Source of the DNA: SpSt-333 sp964371615
Lineage (GTDB): Bacteria > Bacteroidota > Ignavibacteria > UBA10030 > UBA8401
Direction: 5' to 3'
Assembly: GCA_964371615.1 (NCBI GenBank)
Contig: CAYJMS010000001.1
Location: forward strand, 930,001 to 994,000
Length of the DNA: 64,000 nucleotides
Part shown: piece after piece, positions 1 through 9,208 of the stretch
How positions within the stretch are numbered: the stretch's first letter is position 1
Layout: each line of letters begins with the position of its first letter
Program-made: the position numbers and the translations under genes
The notes under the pieces: generated by a model
Seen by the model: the letters and a program-made list of their open reading frames with translations, nothing else
Told to the model about the DNA's origin: nothing
The model's database searches: none

Positions 1-1
1 C

Positions 2-436
2 GGCAAAACGTCCTGGCCCATCAGTCCGGGTACGATCTTCCAGCCGGGCGGAACCGCTGCCAGACGAGTTCCTCCGCTTGAATCTTCGATTTTTGCAAAC
101 AGAATGAGCCGGCCATTTAGAATGACCGTTGCACCGTCATCACAACTTGATGAAATTCTTGTTGTGCCCAATCCGTTTATTATCGCCCGGGGAGCATCGC
201 AGGCAGGCAGCGGTGACGATATCTTATTTACCAATGTGCCGAATCCCTGCACGCTCCGGATTTATACCGTTCGCGGAGATCTTGTGAAAACAATTGATGT
301 TCCGGATGGTACTGGTGGTATTGTGTCGTGGAATCAACAGACGGACTTTGGTCAATTTGCTGAAAGTGGAATATATATTTTTCATGCCGATTCTCCTCTG
401 GGGAAAAAGGTTGGGAAGTTTGCCATAATACGATGA
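2..436 (+). CDS. 3' end of a secreted protein with a T9SS-type C-terminal sorting domain (5' truncated by window edge)
   Basis: The frame is open from the first bases of the window to a TGA at 434-436, so this is the last ~144 codons of a longer gene. The visible part contains the pattern VVPNPF followed by FTNVPNPCTLRIYTVRGDLV and ends in ESGIYIFHADSPLGKKVGKF. This is the layout of the small beta-sandwich sorting domains (T9SS type A-like, FlgD-Ig-like) found at the C-terminus of large secreted proteins in the FCB group. Such domains direct export across the outer membrane by the type IX system and are then usually removed. The function of the missing N-terminal part cannot be told. The stop overlaps the ATG of the downstream PorV-like gene (ATGA at 433-436), suggesting translational coupling between cargo and a T9SS component. 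Confidence 0.8.
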   Translation, partial: GKTSWPISPGTIFQPGGTAARRVPPLESSIFANRMSRPFRMTVAPSSQLDEILVVPNPFIIARGASQAGSGDDILFTNVPNPCTLRIYTVRGDLVKTIDVPDGTGGIVSWNQQTDFGQFAESGIYIFHADSPLGKKVGKFAIIR

Positions 437-1374
437 ACAGACTATTTGCTATAGTGTTATTGACATGCTTTGTTCTGTCAGCCGGAAATGCCCAGGAGTT
501 TCGGAGTACGGCAACGGCGGGATTTGTCTTTTTAGAAATACCGATGACCGCCCGTTCCGCTGCATTGAGCGAGGCGACGGTGGCGTTAACCGATGTCGGC
601 GCATCGGGAATATTCGTGAATCCGGCGGCGATCGGATTCATGACTGGAACCCATTCGTATTCATTTTCGTCGGCGCGCTGGTTTGCCGATATTAACCACT
701 ATGGTGCCAGTTATGCACTCTCCACCGACGCAGGAAATTTCGGCATTAGCGCGACCGTGTTGGATTACGGAACAATGCCGTTGACGGTGCGAATCGGAGG
801 TGAACGATCTTTTGCACCGATCGGAACTTTTTCCGCACAGGCGACGGCGATCGGTGCCGTATACTCCCGCGCATTGACGGACAGATTTTCATTCGGCGTC
901 GGATTCAAGTATATCGACGAAAAAATATATCAGTATGGCGCTTCAAATATCGTGTTCGACGGCGGCATCATTTATTATACCGGTTTCGAATCGCTGCGGC
1001 TCGGCGCCAGCATGGTGAACTTCGGCACCAATGCACAGTTCATCAACGATCCCTTCAAAATGCCGACACTGCTGCGGATCGGTTTTGCGGGGGAAGTAAT
1101 CGGTTCCATGGAATCTGATTTTCGCGTTACCACCGTGGCCGAAGCATTACATCCCAGCGATGCACCCGAACGGGTAAACGCGGGTGTCGAACTCTGTTGG
1201 AACAAAATGGTCACCGCACGGGGCGGCTATAAATTCTTTTATGATGAAGAGACATATAATGTTGGCATCGGTCTTAACGGGCATCACCTGATTCCTGTTG
1301 AGATCGATTTTGCACTCTCTAATTACGGCAGGCTCGGTAATATTCTACGCCTGACCATATCGGGAACTCTGTAA
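433..1374 (+). CDS. PorV/PorQ-family outer-membrane beta-barrel protein (T9SS-associated)
   Basis: 313 residues. The N-terminus MNRLFAIVLLTCFVLSAGNA is a Sec signal peptide. The following stretch FLEIPMTARSAALSEATVAL and GIFVNPAAIGF is typical of the PorV/PorQ (UPF0164-like) family, in which a GARAxGMGxA-like start is followed by a NPA motif and alternating beta strands of a FadL-like 14-stranded barrel. In characterised T9SS, PorV shuttles cargo from the translocon to the attachment complex, and PorQ belongs to the same fold. The protein is shorter than classical PorV (about 380-400 aa), so PorQ-like or another paralogue is possible. It starts inside the stop codon of the upstream T9SS cargo gene, which supports a secretion role. 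The family assignment rests on motifs and context; which paralogue it is remains uncertain. Confidence 0.8.
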   Translation: MNRLFAIVLLTCFVLSAGNAQEFRSTATAGFVFLEIPMTARSAALSEATVALTDVGASGIFVNPAAIGFMTGTHSYSFSSARWFADINHYGASYALSTDAGNFGISATVLDYGTMPLTVRIGGERSFAPIGTFSAQATAIGAVYSRALTDRFSFGVGFKYIDEKIYQYGASNIVFDGGIIYYTGFESLRLGASMVNFGTNAQFINDPFKMPTLLRIGFAGEVIGSMESDFRVTTVAEALHPSDAPERVNAGVELCWNKMVTARGGYKFFYDEETYNVGIGLNGHHLIPVEIDFALSNYGRLGNILRLTISGTL

Positions 1375-1378
1375 ATCA

Positions 1379-2101
1379 ATGATCCGTCTGCTTCGATATA
1401 TCGCAATGGTGGTTGTTGCAATAGGAACTGTAACGGCACAGATCCAGACCGTCGAATTGTACGGATCGGGAGCACTGTCTATCGATAAGCGATTCCAGGT
1501 AACGGAAGCAACAGCGATTGGCGGGGGAGTAAAATTACAGTATGGACTTGTCGGTGATCTGTCGATCATCCTCGATGCCGGTTACGGCAAGTATTCAATT
1601 GAACAGACAAACGAAGTACAACAATGGGGATGGACAATCTGGGAACGACGGTACAGAAACTGGGTCAATATCTACTCTGCCGATACGGCCAATTTCTCGA
1701 GCAAGGTCATTTCCGTTCAGACCATGGATGTACTGCCGGTTTCACTCCACCTCGCCTATCGCATTGAACTGGCAACGGATTTCGATATTCGTCCGACGGT
1801 CGGCATTGGGATAGATTTCTTTACCAGAAAATTGTACCACGAAGAGACGTGGACGAGAAAATACCCTGCGGATGGCTATCAATTTACCTATTCGTATCAC
1901 AATTTTGCTCCCTATAAGTACGGTAATCCGGTATTCCTTACCGCTGGAGCAGCGGCGCGGTTCAGGGTTTCGGGATTGATTGTGCTGCATGCCGAGTGTG
2001 CCTATAAAATGGTTGCCGAAACCTCCGGTGAATTAGGCTATGACAATTATCCGCTGACGAGTGCTGTCACGTTGACGCTTGGGATTGGATTTCAATACTG
2101 A
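1379..2101 (+). CDS. Hypothetical outer-membrane beta-barrel protein
   Basis: 240 residues with a signal peptide (MIRLLRYIAMVVVAIGTVTA, cleavage before Q). The mature part alternates short amphipathic strands with glycine- and aromatic-rich turns (GGGVKLQYGLVGDLSIILDAGYGKY, VGIGIDFFTRKLYH, AVTLTLGIGFQY). The final aromatic residue (FQY) is typical of a beta-signal recognised by the BAM complex. The overall pattern resembles an OmpA/OmpW-like eight-stranded barrel, but no family is recognised. It lies 4 nt after the PorV-like gene, and its stop overlaps the next ATG (TGATG), so the four envelope genes at the left end look like one operon. Confidence 0.7.
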   Translation: MIRLLRYIAMVVVAIGTVTAQIQTVELYGSGALSIDKRFQVTEATAIGGGVKLQYGLVGDLSIILDAGYGKYSIEQTNEVQQWGWTIWERRYRNWVNIYSADTANFSSKVISVQTMDVLPVSLHLAYRIELATDFDIRPTVGIGIDFFTRKLYHEETWTRKYPADGYQFTYSYHNFAPYKYGNPVFLTAGAAARFRVSGLIVLHAECAYKMVAETSGELGYDNYPLTSAVTLTLGIGFQY

Positions 2102-2820
2102 TGAACATTACCATTAAAATATTTTCCATACTTGGATTTTTGTGTACCGGTATGCTTTTTGGCCAAAGCACCGGTTTTCTGGTCGGCGGTGAGGGGATCG
2201 CGATTTTCCCGGCGGGCGAAATGACCAAACGCTTTACGCAGACGATAGGATATGCGGTGTCGTTCCGGGAAGCACATAATAATAATCCGCGATGGGGTGG
2301 ATTTGTTGAATATGCCGTAATGGATGATGAAAACCGGGACAAGTTGTTTATTAAACGGAAAGACACACTCAATGCCGTTGAGCGTGACCTGGTCTTCCCG
2401 CTCAAGGATTTCGGGATGTCATTCGAATACATCGGTCTGGGAGTGACGGCGAATTATTCCATTGTCTCCGGTTCCGTGATCGATCTGAACGGCAGGGTCA
2501 GTTTCGGAATCTATAATTGGAGATTCAATCGCGACGCATATTTTGACTCGATCAAGGTCGATACCGGATCGGTGACGCCAAAATTCAAATTGATCGATGT
2601 CATCCGTGTACCGGCTTCGAAACAGCACGACTGGAACGGCGGCATCGATATCGGCCTCGAAACTGATATCGTTGCTTTGTCCCCGTTTATCGTATCTGCC
2701 GGTGTGCGATACAAAGTGATACTTGCGGAATTATGGCCGACGCTTGCGCTCGATATGGAGAATGTCAGCGGATTGCAATCCGCACAGATCACCGTTGGTC
2801 TTAAGTATTTAATTGAGTAA
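2101..2820 (+). CDS. Hypothetical outer-membrane beta-barrel protein
   Basis: 239 residues. A signal peptide ends near LCTGMLFGQ. The mature sequence opens with a TGFLVGGEGIAIFPAGE strand-turn element and continues with alternating hydrophobic strands (FVEYAVMDDEN, MSFEYIGLGVTANYSIV, VSFGIYNWRF, IVSAGVRYKV), ending in ITVGLKYLIE. This is the composition of a small outer-membrane barrel and I recognise no specific family. It is translationally coupled to the upstream barrel gene and is the last gene of the left-edge envelope cluster. About 50 nt separate it from rsmB, so the cluster may or may not continue. Confidence 0.65.
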   Translation: MNITIKIFSILGFLCTGMLFGQSTGFLVGGEGIAIFPAGEMTKRFTQTIGYAVSFREAHNNNPRWGGFVEYAVMDDENRDKLFIKRKDTLNAVERDLVFPLKDFGMSFEYIGLGVTANYSIVSGSVIDLNGRVSFGIYNWRFNRDAYFDSIKVDTGSVTPKFKLIDVIRVPASKQHDWNGGIDIGLETDIVALSPFIVSAGVRYKVILAELWPTLALDMENVSGLQSAQITVGLKYLIE

Positions 2821-2862
2821 ATTCCTCCGTTCGTTCATCATCTTTGTTGCTGCCGTGAAAAT

Positions 2863-2867
2863 GGAGG
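2863..2867 (+). promoter_or_regulatory. Shine-Dalgarno GGAGG deciding the rsmB start
   Basis: GGAGG lies only 1 nt before ATG 2869 but 7 nt before the in-frame TTG at 2875. The spacing favours TTG 2875 as the real start, two codons downstream of the ATG. Confidence 0.5.
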
Positions 2868-2874
2868 AATGTCG

Positions 2875-4158
2875 TTGAAAATATCTTCACTGATCGGACA
2901 TGTCGTTGAACTCTTCGACGATGTCTCGTCTTCTCGCAAGCCAGCCGATCATCTTATCGATATATTTTTTCGAAAGCGGAAATATCTGGGTTCGCACGAT
3001 CGACGGTTTATTGCCGAAACGCTCTATGCATCGCTTCGGCATAAACGGAGGATAGAGTGGATCCTGTCGCCGCTGCATTTACAATCGCATCGAACAACGG
3101 TGTTTATCGTCGCCACACTCCTGTTCGAAAAAAAAATATCGGTTGAATCTCTTCTCGAAGAGGGTCTTCTTTCCGCTGAGGTGCTGCAGCAGATCAGCGC
3201 CGGAGTGGACACTGTTCCTGTCGATGACCGGATAACCAATCAAATCTCGCTGACGCATTCGTTCCCTGAATGGATGGTGGATGCATGGCTTGGACAGTAC
3301 GGAAAATCTGAAACGGAAAAACTTTGCGGCATTCTGAACACACAGGCGCCGATCACGCTTCGGGTGAATACGTTGAAAACCACGGTCGATGAATGCCGGA
3401 ATTCTCTCATGAAAGAAGGGATCGATACCGTAGCGGCTGAATTCTCGCCGGTTGGTCTGCATATACCGAAGAGAATCAACGTTTTTCAATTGGAGACGTT
3501 CCGGAAGGGATTCTTTGAGGTGCAGGATGAAGGAAGCCAGTTGTTGGCGATGCTGGTCGATCCGAAACCGCGTTCGAAAGTGATCGATGCCTGTGCGGGA
3601 GGTGGAGGCAAATCACTCGCTATGGCGGCGTTGATGAAAAATCGCGGTGAAATATTTTCTCTGGACATCCACAATTTTCGCCTTGACGAATTGAGAAAGA
3701 GGATCAAAAGAGCCGGAGCCGATACCATCCGGATAAAGACCGTACTGGAGGACGAATCGCCTGTGGAATTTCATAATGAAGCGGATTTTGTTCTCGTGGA
3801 CGCTCCGTGCAGCGGAACGGGGACAATTCGTCGGAATCCGGGCATGAAATGGTCTGTTACTCCTGTTATGATCAATGAATTGAGGGTGAAACAGGCAAAG
3901 ATACTTTCAAATTATGCACAATGCGTTAAGGTAAACGGTACGATTGTCTATGCGACATGTTCGTTGATGAAGGAAGAGAACGAAGAGGTTGTGGAATCGT
4001 TTTTAGCCGCACATCCCGGGTTTACCCTCCGTGATCCGAAAGAAGTGCTGGCACGGTATAACCTTGACACTCTCGTGAACAACCGATATTTTAAATTATT
4101 ACCTCACCATCAGGGAACAGATGGATTTTTTGCGGCAATCATGAGAAGAGCACAATGA
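2875..4158 (+). CDS. rsmB: 16S rRNA (cytosine-C5)-methyltransferase, RsmB/Sun family
   Basis: About 427 residues. RsmB methylates C967 (E. coli numbering) of 16S rRNA with S-adenosylmethionine. The N-terminal ~130 residues form a divergent NusB-like RNA-binding region (PADHLIDIFF, SHDRRFIAETLYASLRHKRR). The catalytic half shows motif I (DACAGGGGKS, near residue 240), motif IV with the release-type cysteine (DAPCSGTG, near 309), and motif VI with the catalytic cysteine (YATCSL, near 360). These are the two cysteines characteristic of m5C RNA methyltransferases. ATG 2869 is an alternative start, but the Shine-Dalgarno spacing suits TTG 2875. The end overlaps the following lipoprotein gene (ATGA). 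The family call is firm; RsmB rather than RsmF is inferred from the NusB-like domain and length. Confidence 0.88.
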   Translation: MKISSLIGHVVELFDDVSSSRKPADHLIDIFFRKRKYLGSHDRRFIAETLYASLRHKRRIEWILSPLHLQSHRTTVFIVATLLFEKKISVESLLEEGLLSAEVLQQISAGVDTVPVDDRITNQISLTHSFPEWMVDAWLGQYGKSETEKLCGILNTQAPITLRVNTLKTTVDECRNSLMKEGIDTVAAEFSPVGLHIPKRINVFQLETFRKGFFEVQDEGSQLLAMLVDPKPRSKVIDACAGGGGKSLAMAALMKNRGEIFSLDIHNFRLDELRKRIKRAGADTIRIKTVLEDESPVEFHNEADFVLVDAPCSGTGTIRRNPGMKWSVTPVMINELRVKQAKILSNYAQCVKVNGTIVYATCSLMKEENEEVVESFLAAHPGFTLRDPKEVLARYNLDTLVNNRYFKLLPHHQGTDGFFAAIMRRAQ

Positions 4159-4628
4159 AAACGATCATACCGTTTATCTTCATGTCGGTATTTCTCCTGG
4201 CATCCTGCAGCATGACCGATGAAGAACTCTGGCTGAAGGCGGAATCGGCCAAAGCGTCGAACGATTGGGATTCGACAATGCAAGTGTGTCAGCGCATTAT
4301 CGACGAATATCCGGACGGGCCATATGCGCCGTGGGCACGATTCGGAATAGCGGAAAGTTATCGCTTTAAAAATCAACCGCGCGAAGCATTGAACAATTAC
4401 ATCATGTTCTATGAACAGAATCCCGATATGAAGCCCTCCGCATTGTCGCTGTTTATGATCGGATATATCTACCACAATAATCTGCTGGTCTCCGACAGCG
4501 CGCGCATGTATTATGAACGTTTCCTGCAGAAGTATCCGAATCACGATCTTGCGCCGACGGCGAAAACAGAGCTTGAAACGTTATTGAAATATCCACCCGA
4601 GACAATACGATACGGTCAGGCGGATTAA
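4155..4628 (+). CDS. TPR lipoprotein, BamD/YbgF-like
   Basis: 157 residues. Signal peptide with lipobox LASC (MKTIIPFIFMSVFLLASC), so it should be lipid-modified at Cys19. The mature part consists of tetratricopeptide-like helical repeats: LWLKAESAKASNDWDSTMQVCQRIIDEYPDG, ARFGIAESYRFKNQPREALNNYIMF and SARMYYERFLQKYPNHDLAPTAKTELE. These resemble BamD and YbgF/CpoB periplasmic scaffolds. It is shorter than BamD (~245 aa), so it may be an accessory periplasmic scaffold rather than BamD itself. It is translationally coupled to rsmB. Lipoprotein and TPR calls are seen directly; a partner is not known. Confidence 0.72.
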   Translation: MKTIIPFIFMSVFLLASCSMTDEELWLKAESAKASNDWDSTMQVCQRIIDEYPDGPYAPWARFGIAESYRFKNQPREALNNYIMFYEQNPDMKPSALSLFMIGYIYHNNLLVSDSARMYYERFLQKYPNHDLAPTAKTELETLLKYPPETIRYGQAD

Positions 4629-4688
4629 TGACCGCGATACGATGCGATACATTCATCCGCTGCGATTGGGACGGGCCGACACACTGAA

Positions 4689-5603
4689 ATGCAGACGTCA
4701 TTAAAATATTTACAGCCGGATGTGGTTTCGAAATTATCCACCATGGAGTTGCGTGCGCGGCTTGTGGTGGAGGGTTTTATCACCGGACTTCACAAAAGTC
4801 CTTATCATGGGTTCAGCGTCGAGTTTGCGGAACACCGTCAATACATGCCCGGAGACGAAATCCGCAGAATCGACTGGCGTGTGTACGGAAAGACGGACAA
4901 ATACTTCGTGAAGCAATACGAGGAAGAAACAAATCTCAAATCCTACATTGTCATCGATACATCTGCCTCCATGGGATTCGCATCCGAAATCGATACGAAG
5001 GGAAACAAGCGCATTTCCAAAATCGAATATGCATCGTATATTGCGGCATCGTTGTCGTATTTAATGGTGCAACAGCGGGATGCTGTCGGGTTGATGCAGT
5101 ATGATGCAGCAGTCCGGTCGATTCTTCCTCCGCATGCCACCAAACAGCATCTGAGACGGATGTTGATCGATCTTGAACGGATGCGTCCGTCGGACACGAC
5201 AAATTCCGCTGCGGCGTTGCATTCCTTGGCGGACAGGATATCGCGCCGTGGATTAGTGATCATCATCAGCGACCTTTTCGACGATCCGGCAGCGGTGATG
5301 GCTGCACTGAAACATTTCCGTCATAATAAACACGAAGTATTGGTGATGCAGGTGCTCGATCCAATGGAACGATCGTTTGCATTCGGAAGCGATGCCGTGT
5401 TTCGTGATGTTGAAACCGGGGAGATGTTGATGACACAGCCATATCATATTCAAAAGGCTTATCAACAGGCAATGGCGGAATTTATCGAACGGTACAAACG
5501 GGAATGCCGTGAAAATCTGGTCGATTATGTACTGCTCGATACATCCGTACCGTTTGATGCGGCGCTATTGGGCTATCTGAACAAACGCAAGCGATTGCAT
5601 TGA
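4689..5603 (+). CDS. DUF58 domain protein (von Willebrand A-like fold)
   Basis: 304 residues. The sequence shows the DUF58 signature YMPGDEIRRIDWRVYGKT (about residues 55-72) followed by a vWA-like domain with a MIDAS metal motif IDTSASMG near residue 90 and a second acidic element (IIISDLFDDP). DUF58 proteins are usually encoded next to a MoxR-type AAA+ ATPase, with which they are thought to act in protein maturation or envelope stress. No MoxR ATPase is found next to this copy within the window. There are no membrane segments, unlike longer DUF58 proteins with N-terminal helices, so it is the short cytoplasmic type. Function beyond the domain name is unknown. Confidence 0.85.
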   Translation: MQTSLKYLQPDVVSKLSTMELRARLVVEGFITGLHKSPYHGFSVEFAEHRQYMPGDEIRRIDWRVYGKTDKYFVKQYEEETNLKSYIVIDTSASMGFASEIDTKGNKRISKIEYASYIAASLSYLMVQQRDAVGLMQYDAAVRSILPPHATKQHLRRMLIDLERMRPSDTTNSAAALHSLADRISRRGLVIIISDLFDDPAAVMAALKHFRHNKHEVLVMQVLDPMERSFAFGSDAVFRDVETGEMLMTQPYHIQKAYQQAMAEFIERYKRECRENLVDYVLLDTSVPFDAALLGYLNKRKRLH

Positions 5604-5610
5604 CCCGGAA

Positions 5611-6153
5611 ATGACGGAGACTATGGAAATACTTGATCTTGGATGCGGAAGACGCAAACGCCCCGATGCTGTCGGGATCGACAGGAATCCGAATTCGGAT
5701 GCCGATGTATTGCATGATTTGAATCATTTCCCGTATCCATTTCCGGATAGTCACTTCGACACGATCTATGCCGATAATGTTCTCGAACATCTGGATGATG
5801 TCATCGCTGTGATGACAGAATTACACCGCATCACCAAAACCGGCGGTAGTGTTGAGATTACCGTACCGTATTATCCGCACCGAAACGCTAACACCGATCC
5901 GACGCATAAACATTGGTTTGGGGTCCATTCCTTTGATTATTTTGTGCAGGGGACGGATCACGGCAATTTCCGTTATTCACCTGTCCACTATTCCATTATG
6001 TCGGTGGTGTTCGATAATGGATTATCCCACCGACATTATTTCGATCGAATGCTTGCCTCTTTCGCCAATCGCAATAAAGACCTGTATGAGAATCGCCTGG
6101 CAAACATCTTTCCGCTGGCGCAATTGACCTTCCGGCTGTCCGTCGTTAAGTGA
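5611..6153 (+). CDS. Class I SAM-dependent methyltransferase (Methyltransf_11 type)
   Basis: 180 residues. Motif I is ILDLGCGRRKRPDAVGID near the N-terminus. An acidic residue follows, then FDTIYADNVLEHLDD (motif II region) and GGSVEITVPYY (motif III). This is the Rossmann methyltransferase arrangement of small-molecule or lipid methyltransferases. The C-terminal third (DPTHKHWFGVHSFDYF) resembles methyltransferases in polysaccharide or lipid clusters, but the substrate cannot be inferred. It begins 7 nt after the DUF58 gene and probably shares its transcript. Confidence 0.8.
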   Translation: MTETMEILDLGCGRRKRPDAVGIDRNPNSDADVLHDLNHFPYPFPDSHFDTIYADNVLEHLDDVIAVMTELHRITKTGGSVEITVPYYPHRNANTDPTHKHWFGVHSFDYFVQGTDHGNFRYSPVHYSIMSVVFDNGLSHRHYFDRMLASFANRNKDLYENRLANIFPLAQLTFRLSVVK

Positions 6154-6274
6154 ACAAATCCTTCGGCACTCTTTGCCTCTCCGCAGAAGTTTAAGTATCT
6201 TACTGTTTGAATCTCGCAAAAAGCATAGGTGTTTTGCAGGGAATGGACATCTCGGTACACGCGCATAAGGGAAC

Positions 6275-9208
6275 ATGAAAAAGAAATCCGTCGGTACAAA
6301 ACCCGATAAGAAAAAAAATACAGCACCAGTTGCTGCGCCGGATTCGGCGATGGAGCAACAATCGCTCATAGTCAAAGGGGCACGTGAACATAATCTGAAG
6401 AATATCGATGTCGAGATACCGCGCGACAAACTGGTTGTCATCACCGGCCTGTCCGGTTCGGGAAAATCATCGCTGGCATTCGATACTATCTACGCGGAAG
6501 GGCAGCGGCGCTACGTCGAATCCCTTTCTGCTTATGCGCGGCAATTCCTGGGTCTCATGGAACGGCCCGATGTCGATTATATTGAAGGTCTTTCGCCCGC
6601 TATTTCCATCGAACAGAAAACAGTCAGCACCAATCCACGATCCACCGTCGGCACGGTAACGGAGGTGTATGATTTTCTCCGGCTGCTCTATGCCCGTGCC
6701 GGTACACAATTCTGCGTGAATTGCGGCACGACGGTGCAAAAACAGAGCGTCGATCAGATTATCGACGCAATTATGAAAATTGCCGTTGGAACAAAGATTC
6801 AAATCCTTGCACCGATTGTGAAAGGACGGAAGGGACATTACCGGGAATTGTTCGAAAAGATAATAAAGGATGGATTCCTGCGTGTCCGGGTGGACGGAGT
6901 AGTGACGGAAATATCGAAAGGAATGAAGATCGACCGGTATAAAGTGCACGATATCGAAATCGTCATCGATCGGATACAAATGAAAAAAGAAATCCGTTCC
7001 CGCATTGCCGACTCGGTCGATGTTGCCCTTCAGTTCGGAGAAGGTGTGTTGATTGTTAACGACGGCGAACGGGATATTCTCTTCAGCAAATCATATTCCT
7101 GCCCGCAATGCGGAACGAGTTACGACGAACCGGCACCGAATTCATTTTCCTTCAACACTACCTACGGAGCATGTACTGCCTGTGAAGGACTCGGCGAAAC
7201 AAAGCAATTCGACCTTGCGTTGATCATTCCCGATCCGACTTTGTCGATTCAGGATGAAGGAATCGCACCGCTCGGGAAACCGCGGTCCACGTGGTTCTAC
7301 AGTCAGGTGAGAGCGGTTTTACTGCGACATAAACTTACTCTGAACACACCCATCCGGGAATTCAGTGCGAAAGCGATGGACGAACTGCTCTACGGTACAA
7401 AAGGTGAAAAGATCGACATCGAATACACGTACGCCGGCGGCCGGACGACTCGTTACAAACATCGGTATGACGGCATTATCGCCATGTTGCAGGAATATTA
7501 TAATGATACTGCCTCCCTCAAGATACGGGAGTGGGTGGAAGGATACATGAGCACCAAACTGTGTGCACAATGCGGCGGTGGGCGGTTGAAGAAGGAGAAT
7601 CTGGCGATTCAATTGGTTGACGATGCGACGCAGCAGAAGATTAAAATCTCGGATATCGTGCGAAAATCGTTAGTGGATACACTCGCATTCTTTTCAACCG
7701 TTACGTTTTCAAAACGAACGATGGAAATAGCGCGGCCGATTCTGAAAGAGATCACTCAACGGCTCGGTTTTATGGTCGATGTCGGTCTCGGCTATCTGAC
7801 GCTCGATCGGGCAGCCAGGACATTGTCCGGAGGGGAAGCGCAGCGGATTCGTCTGGCGACCCAGATTGGCTCACAACTTGTCGGAGTGTTGTATATTCTT
7901 GACGAACCAAGTATCGGCCTCCATCAGAGGGACAATACAAAATTGATCGCGTCGTTGAAGCATCTCCGCGATCTTGGGAATACCGTGTTGGTCGTTGAAC
8001 ACGATAAAGAGATGATGGAAAACGCCGATTACATCGTCGATCTTGGACCGCGGGCAGGAGAACACGGGGGTGAACTCGTTGCGGCAGGTCCTCCTACACT
8101 GTTCAAAAACGGTCTGTCGAAAACGGTGGGTGATCGATCGTCGACAATCGAATACCTTACCGGGAAAAAATCAATACCGGTTCCCGGGATAAGGCGTAAG
8201 GGAAGCGGAAAATTGTTTTCCATTAAAGGAGCGTCGGGAAATAACCTGAAAGAAGTCGATCTGAAGATACCGTTGGGAACATTCACCTGCGTAACAGGAG
8301 TCAGCGGCTCGGGGAAATCGACTCTCATCAACGAAACGCTCTATCCGATACTTTCTCGAAAATTCTATAAGACAAAGATTCCCGTTTATCCTTTCGTTTC
8401 CGTCCATGGCATCGAGCATATCGATAAAGTGATCGAGATCGACCAATCGCCGATCGGCAGGACGCCTCGATCCAATCCCGCCACCTATACCGGCTTGTTC
8501 ACATTCATCAGGGATCTCTTTGCGCAACTGCCGGAATCGAAAATTCGCGGTTACCGTTCGGGAAGATTCAGTTTCAATGTGAAAGGAGGACGGTGTGAAG
8601 CATGTGAAGGAGACGGTGTGAAAAAGATTGAGATGAATTTCCTTCCGGATGTGTACGTTCAGTGCGATGTCTGCCGTGGAAAAAGGTACAACCGTGAAAC
8701 GCTGGAAGTGTTGTTCAAGGGAAAATCGATCTCGGATGTTTTGGAAATGACTGTGGAAGAGGCATTGGGCTTCTTCAGCGAAATGCCGGTGATGAACCGC
8801 AAAATCCAAACGTTGTTCGACGTCGGTCTCGGATACATTCATCTCGGTCAGCAGGCGACGACGCTCTCCGGCGGTGAGGCGCAGCGGGTGAAACTCTCAA
8901 CCGAACTTTCGAAGGTTGGAACGGGAAATACCTTATATATTCTCGATGAACCGACTACAGGACTTCATTTCGATGATGTCAAAATGTTGCTGGATGTGCT
9001 GAATAAACTTGTGGATAAAGGAAATACCGTTATTGTGATAGAACATAATCTCGATGTCATTAAAACTGCCGATTGGATTATTGATCTCGGCCCGGAAGGG
9101 GGAGATGCGGGGGGAAGAATCATCGCAGAGGGAACGCCCGAATCGGTGATACGCATGCCTCAATCGGCCACCGGTGACTATTTGCGGAAAGAAATGATGC
9201 ATGGCTGA
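6275..9208 (+). CDS. uvrA: Excinuclease ABC subunit A (UvrA)
   Basis: 977 residues. UvrA is the damage-recognition ATPase of nucleotide excision repair and loads UvrB on lesions. Two ABC ATPase modules are visible. The first has Walker A GLSGSGKSS (residues 58-66) and the UvrA hallmark YAEGQRRYVESLSAYARQF. The second has Walker A GVSGSGKST. Both modules have LSGGEAQR signatures and ILDEP Walker B motifs. Zinc-binding cysteine pairs are present (CPQCGTSYDEP with CTACEGLG; CEACEGDG with CDVCRGKRYN). The N-terminus carries about 25 extra basic, Lys/Ala-rich residues (KKKSVGTKPDKKKN) compared with typical UvrA (~940 aa). The end overlaps the following CBM9-like gene by 8 nt. Confidence 0.97.
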   Translation: MKKKSVGTKPDKKKNTAPVAAPDSAMEQQSLIVKGAREHNLKNIDVEIPRDKLVVITGLSGSGKSSLAFDTIYAEGQRRYVESLSAYARQFLGLMERPDVDYIEGLSPAISIEQKTVSTNPRSTVGTVTEVYDFLRLLYARAGTQFCVNCGTTVQKQSVDQIIDAIMKIAVGTKIQILAPIVKGRKGHYRELFEKIIKDGFLRVRVDGVVTEISKGMKIDRYKVHDIEIVIDRIQMKKEIRSRIADSVDVALQFGEGVLIVNDGERDILFSKSYSCPQCGTSYDEPAPNSFSFNTTYGACTACEGLGETKQFDLALIIPDPTLSIQDEGIAPLGKPRSTWFYSQVRAVLLRHKLTLNTPIREFSAKAMDELLYGTKGEKIDIEYTYAGGRTTRYKHRYDGIIAMLQEYYNDTASLKIREWVEGYMSTKLCAQCGGGRLKKENLAIQLVDDATQQKIKISDIVRKSLVDTLAFFSTVTFSKRTMEIARPILKEITQRLGFMVDVGLGYLTLDRAARTLSGGEAQRIRLATQIGSQLVGVLYILDEPSIGLHQRDNTKLIASLKHLRDLGNTVLVVEHDKEMMENADYIVDLGPRAGEHGGELVAAGPPTLFKNGLSKTVGDRSSTIEYLTGKKSIPVPGIRRKGSGKLFSIKGASGNNLKEVDLKIPLGTFTCVTGVSGSGKSTLINETLYPILSRKFYKTKIPVYPFVSVHGIEHIDKVIEIDQSPIGRTPRSNPATYTGLFTFIRDLFAQLPESKIRGYRSGRFSFNVKGGRCEACEGDGVKKIEMNFLPDVYVQCDVCRGKRYNRETLEVLFKGKSISDVLEMTVEEALGFFSEMPVMNRKIQTLFDVGLGYIHLGQQATTLSGGEAQRVKLSTELSKVGTGNTLYILDEPTTGLHFDDVKMLLDVLNKLVDKGNTVIVIEHNLDVIKTADWIIDLGPEGGDAGGRIIAEGTPESVIRMPQSATGDYLRKEMMHG

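Noticed and set aside
3079..3489. Minus-strand reading frame inside rsmB
   Set aside because: An antisense shadow of a well-supported gene; Arg/Phe/His-rich composition is typical of a shadow frame.
4110..4544. Minus-strand reading frame across the rsmB-lipoprotein junction
   Set aside because: Antisense to two well-supported genes and without ribosome binding site or recognisable domain.
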